DNA of 64,000 nt from Pontibacter akesuensis (GTDB lineage: Bacteria > Bacteroidota > Bacteroidia > Cytophagales > Hymenobacteraceae): positions 1,984,001-2,048,000 of the forward strand of contig NZ_CP014766.1 in assembly GCF_001611675.1 (NCBI RefSeq). The letters run 5' to 3'. The position numbers were made by a program, and so were the translations under genes. Positions 9,026 through 17,801 of this stretch are shown here, piece by piece. Each line of letters starts with the position of its first letter. The stretch's first letter is position 1. The notes below the pieces were generated by a model, which saw only the letters and a program-made list of their open reading frames with translations, ran no database searches and had not been told where the DNA came from.

Positions 9026-9712
9026 CTATGCGGCAGCAATGGCGGCGACACTAACTTCTGCCGCACCCGCCGCAAGTAGCGCACGGGCACAAGCCTCGAG
9101 AGTGGCGCCGGTCGTCACTACATCATCCACCAGCAGCACATGCTTCCCCTGCACCAGTTCCGGCTTTGCCACCGCAAACACATGTTCCACGTTCTGCCAG
9201 CGGTCCAGGCGGTTCTTGCGGGTCTGAGTGTCGGTGGCCATGGTGCGGGTAAGGGCATGCTCCCGGCAGGGCAAATTCATACTTGCGCCGAGGCCTCGGG
9301 CAAAGCAGGCGGCCTGGTTGTAGCCCCGCCGACGCAACTTATTTTCGTGCAGCGGCACCGGCACCACTACCTCAAACTGCTCGTTATACTTGTGCTCGGA
9401 GAGGAGGGAGCCGTAGCGCTGCCCCAGGTGTTCGCCCAGTTCCTGCGCTCCTTTATACTTGAGTTGGTGCAACAACCGCTGCACCCGCCCCTTTGGCACA
9501 AAGTGCAGGTACGAGAAGGCGAACTGCACCGGCACTTTGCCCCAAAACCTGCGCTGCAGTGGGTTTAGCTCCGTGTCTCCATGCGCATGGAAGTTTGTGT
9601 AAGGCAGCTTCACGCTGCAGGAGGTGCAGATATACTTCTCGCCACGGGCCAGCCCGTCGGTGCAGGCATAGCAACTCTCCGGGAACAGCAAATTCAGCAG
9701 GTCTTTGAACAT
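9026..9712 (-). CDS. ComF family phosphoribosyltransferase-like protein
   Basis: The 228-residue product has an N-terminal zinc-finger-like segment (CYACTDG, then CTSC) and a C-terminal type I phosphoribosyltransferase signature, LLVDDVVTTGAT. Between them are the conserved ComF phrases FSYLHFVPKGRVQRLLHQLKY, VPVPLHENKLRRRGYNQA and TDTQTRKNRLDRWQNV. ComF proteins are linked to DNA uptake in naturally competent bacteria, but the catalysed reaction is not established. No other competence gene is adjacent. It is divergent from the AhpD-like gene at 9815. Confidence 0.92.
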   Translation of the reverse strand: MFKDLLNLLFPESCYACTDGLARGEKYICTSCSVKLPYTNFHAHGDTELNPLQRRFWGKVPVQFAFSYLHFVPKGRVQRLLHQLKYKGAQELGEHLGQRYGSLLSEHKYNEQFEVVVPVPLHENKLRRRGYNQAACFARGLGASMNLPCREHALTRTMATDTQTRKNRLDRWQNVEHVFAVAKPELVQGKHVLLVDDVVTTGATLEACARALLAAGAAEVSVAAIAAA

Positions 9713-9814
9713 GGGCCGGGGTAAGTGGTTTATGGTATTCTGGTTAACTTCGCGTAAATTTATACTTACACCTTTTAGCTATACTTAGGTTTTTACTTAA
9801 CAGACTACAAATCA

Positions 9815-10168
9815 ATGAGCTTAGTAGAAGATTTTAACGAATACCGCACGCGCATGAATGAGCGCATTATGTCATACGACAATAAAGTGATTAAGCGTTT
9901 CTTTAACCTCGACACCAACACCTATATGGAGGGTGCCCTGGATGTGAAGACAAAGGAGATGCTTGGGCTGGTTGCCTCTATGGTGCTGCGTTGCGACGAT
10001 TGCATCAAGTACCACGTGGGCAAGTGCTACGAAGAGGGCGTGACGGACGAACAGTTTATGGAGGTGTCTTCCATCGCCAGCCTGGTGGGCGGTTCTATTG
10101 TGATCCCGCACTTCCGCCGTGCCGTAGAATATTGGGAAGAACTGAAGGAACGCGGCAGCGCCGAGTAA
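9815..10168 (+). CDS. Carboxymuconolactone decarboxylase / AhpD-like protein
   Basis: The 117-residue product belongs to the small helical CMD/AhpD family. It carries the redox-type motif CDDCIKYHVGKC (Cys60, Cys63 and His67), the arrangement used for thiol-disulfide or peroxidase-reductase chemistry in AhpD-like proteins. Length and motif position are normal for the family. The physiological substrate cannot be read from the sequence. Upstream TATACTT repeats belong to the window-wide motif and are not evidence of a promoter. Confidence 0.9.
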   Translation: MSLVEDFNEYRTRMNERIMSYDNKVIKRFFNLDTNTYMEGALDVKTKEMLGLVASMVLRCDDCIKYHVGKCYEEGVTDEQFMEVSSIASLVGGSIVIPHFRRAVEYWEELKERGSAE

Positions 10169-10257
10169 TTGTTAAATGGCTATATGGCTAAATTGTTGGT
10201 TATAAATTGAGGGTTTATACTTCACGCGGATCAACAATTTAACAATCTAACAATTCA
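10167..10257. repeat. AATTGTTAAA-type inverted repeat
   Basis: TAAATTGTTG at 10189-10198 is the exact inverse of CAACAATTTA at 10232-10241. Further partial copies of the same unit flank them (AATTGTTAAAT at the left, TAACAATCTAACAATTC at the right). The region fills the gap between two short genes. It looks like another short intergenic repeat family. Confidence 0.5.
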
Positions 10258-10268
10258 GCAGTCAATAA

Positions 10269-10634
10269 ATGAACTACGATAGTGAAAATTTAGACCACAA
10301 CTGGACTCAGCTGCGGGCCGACCTGATGAAGCGCTTCGGCAAAAAGCCGGACATGAACGCCATCCTGTTCCTGATCGGGATACAGGAACTGGGCATGGGT
10401 GTGCGGGAGTTTACAAAAGAGGAGAAGCAGGACTTGATGCACATTGCCACCTGCCGCGTGTTCAGCCTGTCCGGCTTTTACGAGTTCACGGGCCGCGACG
10501 AAGAGGGCTGGCCGCATTTCAAGGCACTCAGGCCCATCCCGTTTGCCAACCTGAAGGAGCAGGAGAAAATGCTTCGCTGGCACGTTGTGGAGTATTTTAA
10601 CAAATTCAACGAGATCCAAAACCCGACGGCGTAG
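10269..10634 (+). CDS. Conserved hypothetical protein, Bacteroidota type
   Basis: I do not recognise a named domain in this 121-residue soluble protein. It has an acidic N-terminus (MNYDSENLDHNW), a hydrophobic helix (NAILFLIGIQELGMG) and an aromatic/charged C-terminal half (GFYEFTGRDEEGWPHFKAL). Codon use and composition match the neighbouring genes, and the reading frame fills the space between two real genes, so I treat it as genuine. No signal peptide or membrane span is visible. Confidence 0.7.
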   Translation: MNYDSENLDHNWTQLRADLMKRFGKKPDMNAILFLIGIQELGMGVREFTKEEKQDLMHIATCRVFSLSGFYEFTGRDEEGWPHFKALRPIPFANLKEQEKMLRWHVVEYFNKFNEIQNPTA

Positions 10635-10674
10635 CACGACGCACGTATCAGATAGCACGACAACGCCTGGCCAG

Positions 10675-10764
10675 ATGAAGTATAAACTAATTAACTTGAT
10701 CCTGCTCTCATCGCTTCTGTTCCTGTCTAACGACAGCGGCAAGAAGAAAAATCGTACTATGTGA
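10675..10764 (+). CDS. Possible 29-residue hydrophobic peptide
   Basis: A short frame encodes MKYKLINLILLSSLLFLSN followed by a basic tail (KKKNR). The hydrophobic segment looks like a signal peptide or a single membrane anchor. It sits between the hypothetical gene ending at 10634 and xth, 31 bp before the latter. It could be a leader peptide, a small membrane protein or chance; no homolog is recognised. Confidence 0.25.
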   Translation: MKYKLINLILLSSLLFLSNDSGKKKNRTM

Positions 10765-10795
10765 TACGTGCATCGTGTGTCGCTAAAATCACCCC

Positions 10796-11557
10796 ATGAA
10801 GATTATTACCTATAATGTGAACGGCATTCGTGCCGCGCTTACCAAAGGATTTGCCGATTGGCTGAAGGCTGCTAACCCTGACGTGCTTTGCCTGCAGGAA
10901 ATAAAGGCCGATGAATCTAAATTCGACAAGGCTTTGTTTGAGGAGATGGGCTACCACGTGTACCTGCATCCTGCCGTTAAGAAAGGCTACAGCGGCGTGG
11001 CCATACTTACAAAGCAAAAACCGAAGCACGTGCAAGTGGGCTGCGGCATAGAATGCTACGATGTGGAAGGCCGCGTGCTGCGCGCTGATTTTGATGATGT
11101 GTCGGTGATGAGCGTGTACATGCCTTCCGGCTCTAGCGGTGAGGACCGCCAAGGCTTTAAATTCAGGTGGATGGATGATTTCTTCGGTTACATTCACGAG
11201 GTGCGGCAGCAGTTGCCGGGCTTAGTGGTATGCGGCGACTATAACATCTGCCACAAACCAGTAGATATTCATAACCCGAAATCAAACGCCAAGAGCTCTG
11301 GTTTCCTGCCTGAGGAGCGCGAGTGGATGGGCAGGTTCGTGGAGAGCGGCTTTATTGATACGTTCCGCCACTTCAACCAGGAGCCGCACAACTATACCTG
11401 GTGGAGTTATCGTGCCGGCGCACGCAACAAAAATCTTGGTTGGCGTATTGATTATAACATGGCAACAGATAACCTGCGCGACCGCCTGAAACGCTCCGCT
11501 ATACTTACCGAAGCCAAGCACTCGGATCATTGCCCGGTGCTGCTGGAACTGGAGTAG
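10796..11557 (+). CDS. xth: Exodeoxyribonuclease III
   Basis: The 253-residue product is an AP endonuclease/3'-5' exonuclease of the Xth family. Visible catalytic motifs are NVNGIRAA (Asn), CLQEIKAD (metal-binding Glu), SGVAILTK, CGDYNICH (Asp and Asn), DTFRHF, RIDYNMAT and the C-terminal KHSDHCPV (Asp-His). Length is normal for the family. It removes 3' blocking groups and cleaves abasic sites in base-excision repair. It appears to stand alone between two unrelated genes. Confidence 0.96.
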   Translation: MKIITYNVNGIRAALTKGFADWLKAANPDVLCLQEIKADESKFDKALFEEMGYHVYLHPAVKKGYSGVAILTKQKPKHVQVGCGIECYDVEGRVLRADFDDVSVMSVYMPSGSSGEDRQGFKFRWMDDFFGYIHEVRQQLPGLVVCGDYNICHKPVDIHNPKSNAKSSGFLPEEREWMGRFVESGFIDTFRHFNQEPHNYTWWSYRAGARNKNLGWRIDYNMATDNLRDRLKRSAILTEAKHSDHCPVLLELE

Positions 11558-11696
11558 GGGAGATAGGCAATGCTTCTGTCGGTATTATACTTTAGGGACG
11601 GCTTAATTCGTTTTATCTTCTGAAGTATAATACTTTAAATGGATTTGGTTAACTTACCACTATAGCCGCCATGCCATAAACTTGTAACGGACAGAC

Positions 11697-14600
11697 ATGA
11701 AACACACAGATGCACTCGATCAGTTGCTGCATCAGCTGCAGGAGTTCAAGCACAAATTCTACCTCAACATGCTTTTGCGGGGTAGCATATTTGCGGTTGG
11801 GCTCCTGCTTTCTGTTTATATCGTGTACAGCCTGCTGGAGTACATGTTTTACTTTCCGGAGGTGGTGCGCGCCGGTCTGCTGTTCTCTTTTGTGGCGGCT
11901 GTTATCTATGTATTCGTTCGATGGATTGCCTTACCAATTGCGGCCCTTACACGGCTGAAGCGGGTGCTGACAGACGAGCAGGCGGCACAGCAGGTAGGTA
12001 CCTTTTATCCTGATATCCGGGATAAGTTATTGAATGCCATTCAGATGCAGCACCTGGACCGCACCAACGAACTTATCCGCGCAAGTATAGACCAGCGCAG
12101 CCAGCAGTTGCTTTCTTTTCATTTCAAGGAGGCGGTGACCTACCGGGAGAACAGACCGCTGCTGAAGTACATTGCGCTGCCAGCCTTCATCTTCATGCTG
12201 ATCATGCTGGTGTACCCGGCCATCTTTGTGCAGGGCACTGAGCGCATCATCAACTATAAAACACATTACACGCCTCAGGCTCCTTTTGATTTTGTGGTGC
12301 AGAACGATGCCCTGCAAACATATCGCGGTGAGGATTTTGAGCTGCAGGTGGCCGTGGAGGGTGAGGCCATGCCAAGCGAAGTATACATCAACTACAACGG
12401 ACGCCGCCAGAAGCTCACACAAAACACAGCCGGCGCCTACACCTATACCTTTAAGCAGCTGCAGCGCCCGGTTGATTTCCAGTTGGAGGGCTCCGGCTTC
12501 TTCTCCGACAGCTATACCCTGGATCTGCTCTCCCGCCCTAACCTGAAGGATTTCCGGATGTTGGTGCAGTACCCGGCCTACTTAAAGCGAAAGCCGGAGG
12601 AGATACAGAACACGGGCAATGCAAACGTGCCGGAGGGAAGCACCATCACCTGGAACTTCGCCACTTCAGAAACGGACTCTGTAAGATTGACCTTCGAAAA
12701 ACCAGCGCAAAGTATAGCCGCGCAAAAAGACGACGATGGTTTTGTTGCCAGCAAGACCTTTGACCACAGCCAGAACTACAGCATCAACCTGCGCAACGAG
12801 CACAGCGCCAACAAAGAGCAAATCAACTATCAGGTAACAACCATTCCGGATCGCAACCCGCAGATCACGCTGGAGCAGTTTCAGGACACGGCGCTTTATA
12901 CTTTTATGGTTTTGGGCGGCGATGTGTCGGATGATTATGGGCTGACGCGCCTGGCTTTGTTCTACCGCATCAACAACGCGAAATCACCGCAGGCAAAGTA
13001 TAAAGCACAGGCCCTACCCCTGAACCAGCAGCTTAGCCAGACCTATTACTACCAGTGGAATGCCGCCGCACTTGGCATGCAACCCGGCGACAAGCTGGAG
13101 TACTTTGTGCAAGTATGGGATAACGACGGCATCAACGGGCCGAAGAGCGCCCGCACCCGCACGTTTGAGTTGAAGGTGCCGGACAAGCGTGAGTTGCAGA
13201 AGGAGCTGGATAGTAACTCCCAGTCGGTAGCCAGCCAATTGAGCAAGACGCTGGAAAAGGCGAACCAGTTGGAGAGTGAATTGGCGAAGTCTGAAGAGAA
13301 GATGAAGACCAAGCGCGATCTGAACTGGCAGGACAAAAAGCAGCTGGAGGACCTGGCGGCTAAGAAGAAGCAACTGGAGAACGAGATTAACTCCATGAAG
13401 GAGCTGTTCGAGGAGCTGAACAAAAAGCAGAACATGCTCCAGGAGCCGAACAAGCAGCTGGCCGAGAAAGCGCAGGAGCTGCAAAAGCTCATGAACGACC
13501 TCTTGGACCCGGAAACCAAAAAGCTGTATGAAGAACTGGAGAAGCTCCTGCAGCAACAGCAGCCAAACGATACCGAGCTGCAGAAGCTGCTAAGCAAGCT
13601 CGACAACCGCGAGAAGAACCTGGAGCGTGAGCTGGAGCGGGCACTGGAACTGTTCAAGCAGCTGCAGTTTGAGCAGAAGGTAGACAACATTGCCAACAAG
13701 CTGGAGGAGATGGCGAAGCAGGAACAGCAACTGGCCCAGAAAACTGAGCAGAAGCAGGAGAGCAAACAGGCGCTGCAGGAAGAGCAGAAGGCGCTGCAGG
13801 AGGAGTTTAAGGACGTGAAGGAGCAGATGGAGCGTCTGAAGGAACTGAATGAGCAGCTGGAAAACCCCTCTAACATGGATGAGCAGCAACAGGAGCAGGA
13901 CCAGCAGAACGTGGAGGAGCAGATGCAGCAGAGCCAGGAGCAGTTGCAGAAAGACCAGAATAAAAAAGCAAGCGAGTCGCAGAAGAAGGCAGGGGAGAAG
14001 ATGCAGCAGATGGCCCAGCAAATGGAGCAGATGAAGAGCAGCATGAGCATGGCCGGTATGGAGCAGAACCTCGATCACCTGCGCGACATCCTGGAGAACC
14101 TCATTACCCTGTCCTTTGATCAGGAGGAGCTGATGAAACAATTCCGCAGCGTAAACCAGAGCGATCCGCGCTTTGTGGAGCTATCGCAGCGGCAGCTAAG
14201 CCTTCGTGACAATGCCCAGGTGATTGAAGACAGTTTGTTTGCCCTGGCTAAAAAGGTATTCCAGCTGGAGTCCTTTGTTACCCGCGAGGTGGCGGCCATG
14301 AACCAGAGCATGGACAACAGCATGAAAGAGATCCGCGACCGGAATGTAGGCAAGGCAACCGGACATCAGCAGCTGGCCATGACAAGTATGAACAACCTGG
14401 CCCTGATGCTCAACGATGCGCTGAAGCAAATGCAGCAGGCGATGCAGCAAATGAAAGGTGGTATGGCCGGAAAGCAGAAGGGCAATCAGCCTAAACCCGG
14501 TAACATGGGAGAATTGCAGCAACAATTGAACAAAAAGATCGAAGATTTGAAAAAAGGAGGCATGTCAGGTAAGGCACTTTCTGAAGAATTAGCTAAATTG

Positions 14601-15005
14601 GCTGCGGAGCAGGAAGCGCTGCGGAATGCGCTGAAAGAACTTGGTAAACAAGGGCAAAAACCGGGTGAAAACGGCCAAAACGGCTCCCTGGGAAATATCA
14701 GTAAGTTGATGGAACAAAGCGAGACTGATCTCGTTAATAAACGTTTGACTGAACAGACTATCTTACGACAGCGCGAAATCCTTACCCGATTACTGGAAGC
14801 AGAGAAGTCGGCAAAGGAGCGGGAATTGGACAATAAACGGGAGGCAAAGACTGCCGAGAACATTGCTCGGAGCGTTCCGCCATCGTTTGAGAAGTACCTG
14901 AAGGCAAAAGAAAAGCAGACAGAATTATTGAAGACAATACCACCTTCGCTTTCACCATACTATAAGCAAAAGGTAAACGAGTATTTTCAAAACATTAGCA
15001 AATAG
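11697..15005 (+). CDS. DUF4175-family membrane protein with giant coiled coil
   Basis: The 1102-residue protein has two N-terminal transmembrane helices (about residues 27-48 and 57-80) and a third near 165-185. A beta-rich segment (about 190-490) follows. Then comes a very long Q/E/K/L-rich coiled coil (about 500-780, with a Q/M/G-rich stretch near 900-950) ending in a conserved tail (PPSFEKYLKAKEKQTELLKTIPPSLSPYYKQKVNEYF). This layout fits the DUF4175 family, widespread and uncharacterised. It is probably inner-membrane anchored with a long extra-membrane arm. The next gene, an RsbW-like ATPase, starts 31 bp later and may be co-transcribed. Confidence 0.85.
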   Translation: MKHTDALDQLLHQLQEFKHKFYLNMLLRGSIFAVGLLLSVYIVYSLLEYMFYFPEVVRAGLLFSFVAAVIYVFVRWIALPIAALTRLKRVLTDEQAAQQVGTFYPDIRDKLLNAIQMQHLDRTNELIRASIDQRSQQLLSFHFKEAVTYRENRPLLKYIALPAFIFMLIMLVYPAIFVQGTERIINYKTHYTPQAPFDFVVQNDALQTYRGEDFELQVAVEGEAMPSEVYINYNGRRQKLTQNTAGAYTYTFKQLQRPVDFQLEGSGFFSDSYTLDLLSRPNLKDFRMLVQYPAYLKRKPEEIQNTGNANVPEGSTITWNFATSETDSVRLTFEKPAQSIAAQKDDDGFVASKTFDHSQNYSINLRNEHSANKEQINYQVTTIPDRNPQITLEQFQDTALYTFMVLGGDVSDDYGLTRLALFYRINNAKSPQAKYKAQALPLNQQLSQTYYYQWNAAALGMQPGDKLEYFVQVWDNDGINGPKSARTRTFELKVPDKRELQKELDSNSQSVASQLSKTLEKANQLESELAKSEEKMKTKRDLNWQDKKQLEDLAAKKKQLENEINSMKELFEELNKKQNMLQEPNKQLAEKAQELQKLMNDLLDPETKKLYEELEKLLQQQQPNDTELQKLLSKLDNREKNLERELERALELFKQLQFEQKVDNIANKLEEMAKQEQQLAQKTEQKQESKQALQEEQKALQEEFKDVKEQMERLKELNEQLENPSNMDEQQQEQDQQNVEEQMQQSQEQLQKDQNKKASESQKKAGEKMQQMAQQMEQMKSSMSMAGMEQNLDHLRDILENLITLSFDQEELMKQFRSVNQSDPRFVELSQRQLSLRDNAQVIEDSLFALAKKVFQLESFVTREVAAMNQSMDNSMKEIRDRNVGKATGHQQLAMTSMNNLALMLNDALKQMQQAMQQMKGGMAGKQKGNQPKPGNMGELQQQLNKKIEDLKKGGMSGKALSEELAKLAAEQEALRNALKELGKQGQKPGENGQNGSLGNISKLMEQSETDLVNKRLTEQTILRQREILTRLLEAEKSAKERELDNKREAKTAENIARSVPPSFEKYLKAKEKQTELLKTIPPSLSPYYKQKVNEYFQNISK

Positions 15006-15036
15006 CAAGCACCTAATTTTACACTTAACGATTAAT

Positions 15037-15462
15037 ATGAATCAGGTTAAAATTCAGATTCCTTCCCTAATCGAGAACATCAGAGTTATTGAGAGTTTTA
15101 TTGATAACTCTAAAGATGAATTTGAGTTTGAAGATGACATCTATGGCAACATCATGGTGGCTGTTACGGAATCTGTGAATAACGCAATCCGCCACGGCAA
15201 CAAGTTTGACAAGGACAAAAATGTGTATCTGACGCTGCAAGTGGAGGACAACCAACTACTTTTTGAGGTAGAGGACGAAGGCCCGGGCTTTGACTACGAT
15301 AACCTGCCAGATCCCACCGCACCAGAAAACCTGGAGAGCCCTGGTGGCCGCGGCATTTTCCTGATGCATAACCTTTGCGATGAGGTTAACTTTTTAGACG
15401 AAGGAAAAAAAGTACAGCTTATTTTCAACATACCTCCTGCTCAGAATGGAACATCCAATTGA
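15037..15462 (+). CDS. RsbW-like ATP-binding protein (anti-sigma/serine kinase fold)
   Basis: The 141-residue product has the GHKL ATPase fold of anti-sigma-factor serine kinases: an N-box (VAVTESVNNAIRHGNK), a G1 box (VEDEGPGFDYDNLP) and a G2 box (GRGIFLMHNLCDEV). Such proteins phosphorylate STAS-domain anti-anti-sigma factors or bind sigma factors. No sigma factor or clear partner is adjacent; a possible STAS-like protein lies far away at 47239. Its end overlaps ybeY by 17 bp, so the two are probably translated together. Confidence 0.85.
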   Translation: MNQVKIQIPSLIENIRVIESFIDNSKDEFEFEDDIYGNIMVAVTESVNNAIRHGNKFDKDKNVYLTLQVEDNQLLFEVEDEGPGFDYDNLPDPTAPENLESPGGRGIFLMHNLCDEVNFLDEGKKVQLIFNIPPAQNGTSN

Positions 15463-15874
15463 GTTTTTTAGTGAAGACATCGACTTTGAACTAGAAAACC
15501 CAGACCAGGTAGCCGATTGGATCGCCACGGTAATTGAGCAACACGACCAGGAATTGGTTAACCTGACATACATCTTTTGCTCCGACGATTACCTGCACGA
15601 GATCAACGTTGAGTACCTCGACCACGATACCCTCACAGACATTATCACCTTCAGCAATGCCGACATCGAAGGCACGGTTGAAGGTGATCTTTTTATAAGC
15701 ATAGACCGCGTTCGCGACAATGCGCAGGATCTAGGCATTGCTTTCACTGATGAACTGCACCGCGTTATCATCCACGGCGTGCTGCACCTGATTGGTTTTA
15801 CAGATAAGACTGAAGAGGACGAGACACTTATGCGCAAAGAAGAAGATTCTTCGTTATCTTTGCGAAAGTTTTAG
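15446..15874 (+). CDS. ybeY: rRNA maturation endonuclease YbeY
   Basis: The 142-residue product carries the YbeY core, EINVEYLDHDTLTDIITFSN, and the metal-site segment HGVLHLIGFTDK (His110, His114). In the textbook motif a third His follows (GYDH); here the position reads Thr-Asp. From memory, Bacteroidota YbeY proteins often have GYKDKT at this point, so this is probably a lineage feature and not damage. YbeY acts in 16S rRNA 3'-end processing and 70S quality control. The gene overlaps the RsbW-like gene by 17 bp, and mnmG follows 64 bp later. Confidence 0.92.
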   Translation: MEHPIEFFSEDIDFELENPDQVADWIATVIEQHDQELVNLTYIFCSDDYLHEINVEYLDHDTLTDIITFSNADIEGTVEGDLFISIDRVRDNAQDLGIAFTDELHRVIIHGVLHLIGFTDKTEEDETLMRKEEDSSLSLRKF

Positions 15875-15904
15875 TCTTAAACGGAATTACCAATCCTCTG
15901 TAGA

Positions 15905-15920
15905 TGTTTCACGTGAAACG
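15905..15920. other. parS centromere-like site
   Basis: TGTTTCACGTGAAACG matches the ParB-binding consensus TGTTTCACGTGAAACA at 15 of 16 positions and holds a perfect 14-bp palindrome (15906-15919). It lies in the gap between ybeY and mnmG; in many bacteria mnmG (gidA) is itself an origin-proximal gene. ParB binds such sites to segregate the replicated origin. parA and parB are not in the window. Confidence 0.85.
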
Positions 15921-15938
15921 TCTCTAAAATCAGAATAC

Positions 15939-17801
15939 ATGTTTCCAGAATACGATATCATAGTTGTAGGAGCTGGGCACGCAGGCTGTGAAGCCGCAGC
16001 GGCCGCTGCCAAGATGGGTTCGAAGGTGCTGTTGGCAACCATGAACATGAATACGATTGCCCAAATGTCGTGCAACCCGGCAATGGGTGGCGTGGCAAAA
16101 GGACAGATCGTTCGGGAGATCGATGCACTCGGCGGCATGAGCGGTATCATCACCGACAAAACCATGATCCAGTTCCGCATGCTGAACAAGTCTAAAGGAC
16201 CTGCCATGTGGAGCCCGCGCGCGCAAAGCGACCGCATGCGTTTTGCCGAAGAGTGGCGCCTGACACTGGAGCAAACAGAGAACGTTGACTTCTGGCAGGA
16301 CATGGTTACAGGCATAGAAGTAGCCGACGGACGTGCCGCAGGTATCCGCACCAGCTTGGGGATAACTATACCCGGAAAGGCTGTTATCTTAACGAATGGC
16401 ACATTCCTGAATGGCATTATCCACATAGGCGAGAAGCAATTAGGCGGTGGTCGTGCGGCAGAGAAATCTGCGAAAGGCATCACCGAACAGCTGGTGCAAC
16501 TGGGCTTTGAAGCAGGCCGCATGAAGACCGGAACGCCGCCGCGCGTAGACGGACGCTCGCTTGACTACAGCAAAATGGAGGAGCAGTTCGGAGACGAAAA
16601 CCCAAGTAAGTTTTCTTACACCGATACACAACCACTGCCAAAGCAACGCAGCTGCTACATCACCTACACCAACTCCGAAGTACACGAAATACTGAAAACA
16701 GGATTCGAGAAATCGCCGATGTTCCAGGGTCGTATTCAGGGATTGGGGCCGCGCTACTGCCCAAGCATAGAAGATAAAATCAACCGCTTTGCCGACCGTG
16801 ACCGCCACCAGATTTTTGTGGAGCCGGAAGGGTGGAGCACAGTAGAAGTATACGTAAACGGGTTCTCCAGCTCGCTTCCGGAAGATGTGCAGCTAAAAGC
16901 GCTGCGCAAAATTGAAGGGTTCGAAAACGCGAAGATGTTCCGCCCGGGCTATGCCATCGAGTATGACTTCTTTCCACCAACACAGCTGAACCTGACACTG
17001 GAAACAAAGCTGGTGCAGAACCTATACTTCGCAGGCCAGATCAATGGCACCACAGGTTATGAGGAAGCCGCTTGCCAGGGGCTGATGGCTGCCATCAATG
17101 CGCATAACAAGATCAACGGGAAAGAGCCTTTCGTACTGAAGCGCTCTGAAGCCTATATTGGCGTGTTGATTGATGACCTGGTTAACAAAGGCACAGACGA
17201 GCCTTACCGCATGTTCACATCACGCGCCGAGCACCGCATTCTGCTACGTCAGGATAACGCTGATATCCGCCTGACAAAGATAGGGTATGAGCTGGGGCTG
17301 GCAGAGGAAAGCCGCTTGAAAGCTGTGGATAAGAAGATAGCCGAAACGGCCGAAATCATCGCCTACCTAAATAACAAGGCAATTGAGCCGGAGGATATCA
17401 ACAGCATGATGGAAGAACTAGGGTCTGCACCAATCACAGAAAAGCAGCGCGCCGGACAGCTGATCAAGCGACCGAATGTAGAGATTGAGCACATTGCCCA
17501 AGCTGTAACATCGGTAGGAGAATACCTCAGCAAGTTTAAGCAGGAAAGTGTGGAGCAGGCAGGAATTCAGGTGAAGTATGAAAGCTACATCGAAAAGGAA
17601 TACAGCATGGCAGCCCGCATGGGTGAACTGGAGAATTACAACATCAAAGGCAAAATCAACTACCGCGACATACCCGCGTTATCTAAAGAGGCAAAAGAGA
17701 AACTCTTGAAAGTGGAACCGGAGACCATCGGTCAGGCATCCAGGATCAGTGGGGTTTCGCCAGCAGATATTTCGGTGTTAATGGTATACCTCGGAAAATA
17801 A
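15939..17801 (+). CDS. mnmG: tRNA uridine 5-carboxymethylaminomethyl modification enzyme MnmG (GidA)
   Basis: I place the start at 15939 (MFPEYDIIVVGAGHAGCEAA), which fits the family N-terminus; the frame runs open to 15792 but would then overlap ybeY and the parS site. The 620-residue product has the FAD-binding motif GAGHAGCEAA (residues 11-20) and conserved blocks such as SCNPAMGGVAKGQ, GRMKTGTPPRVD, GYAIEYDF and the C-terminal GQASRISGVSPADI. With MnmE it installs the cmnm5 group on U34 of tRNAs read at split codon boxes. The next gene begins at the base after its stop codon. Confidence 0.97.
   Translation: MFPEYDIIVVGAGHAGCEAAAAAAKMGSKVLLATMNMNTIAQMSCNPAMGGVAKGQIVREIDALGGMSGIITDKTMIQFRMLNKSKGPAMWSPRAQSDRMRFAEEWRLTLEQTENVDFWQDMVTGIEVADGRAAGIRTSLGITIPGKAVILTNGTFLNGIIHIGEKQLGGGRAAEKSAKGITEQLVQLGFEAGRMKTGTPPRVDGRSLDYSKMEEQFGDENPSKFSYTDTQPLPKQRSCYITYTNSEVHEILKTGFEKSPMFQGRIQGLGPRYCPSIEDKINRFADRDRHQIFVEPEGWSTVEVYVNGFSSSLPEDVQLKALRKIEGFENAKMFRPGYAIEYDFFPPTQLNLTLETKLVQNLYFAGQINGTTGYEEAACQGLMAAINAHNKINGKEPFVLKRSEAYIGVLIDDLVNKGTDEPYRMFTSRAEHRILLRQDNADIRLTKIGYELGLAEESRLKAVDKKIAETAEIIAYLNNKAIEPEDINSMMEELGSAPITEKQRAGQLIKRPNVEIEHIAQAVTSVGEYLSKFKQESVEQAGIQVKYESYIEKEYSMAARMGELENYNIKGKINYRDIPALSKEAKEKLLKVEPETIGQASRISGVSPADISVLMVYLGK

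Noticed and set aside
13049..14050. 333-residue Ser/Cys-rich open frame on the minus strand
   Set aside because: It is the complementary shadow of the Gln/Glu/Lys coiled coil of the DUF4175 gene.
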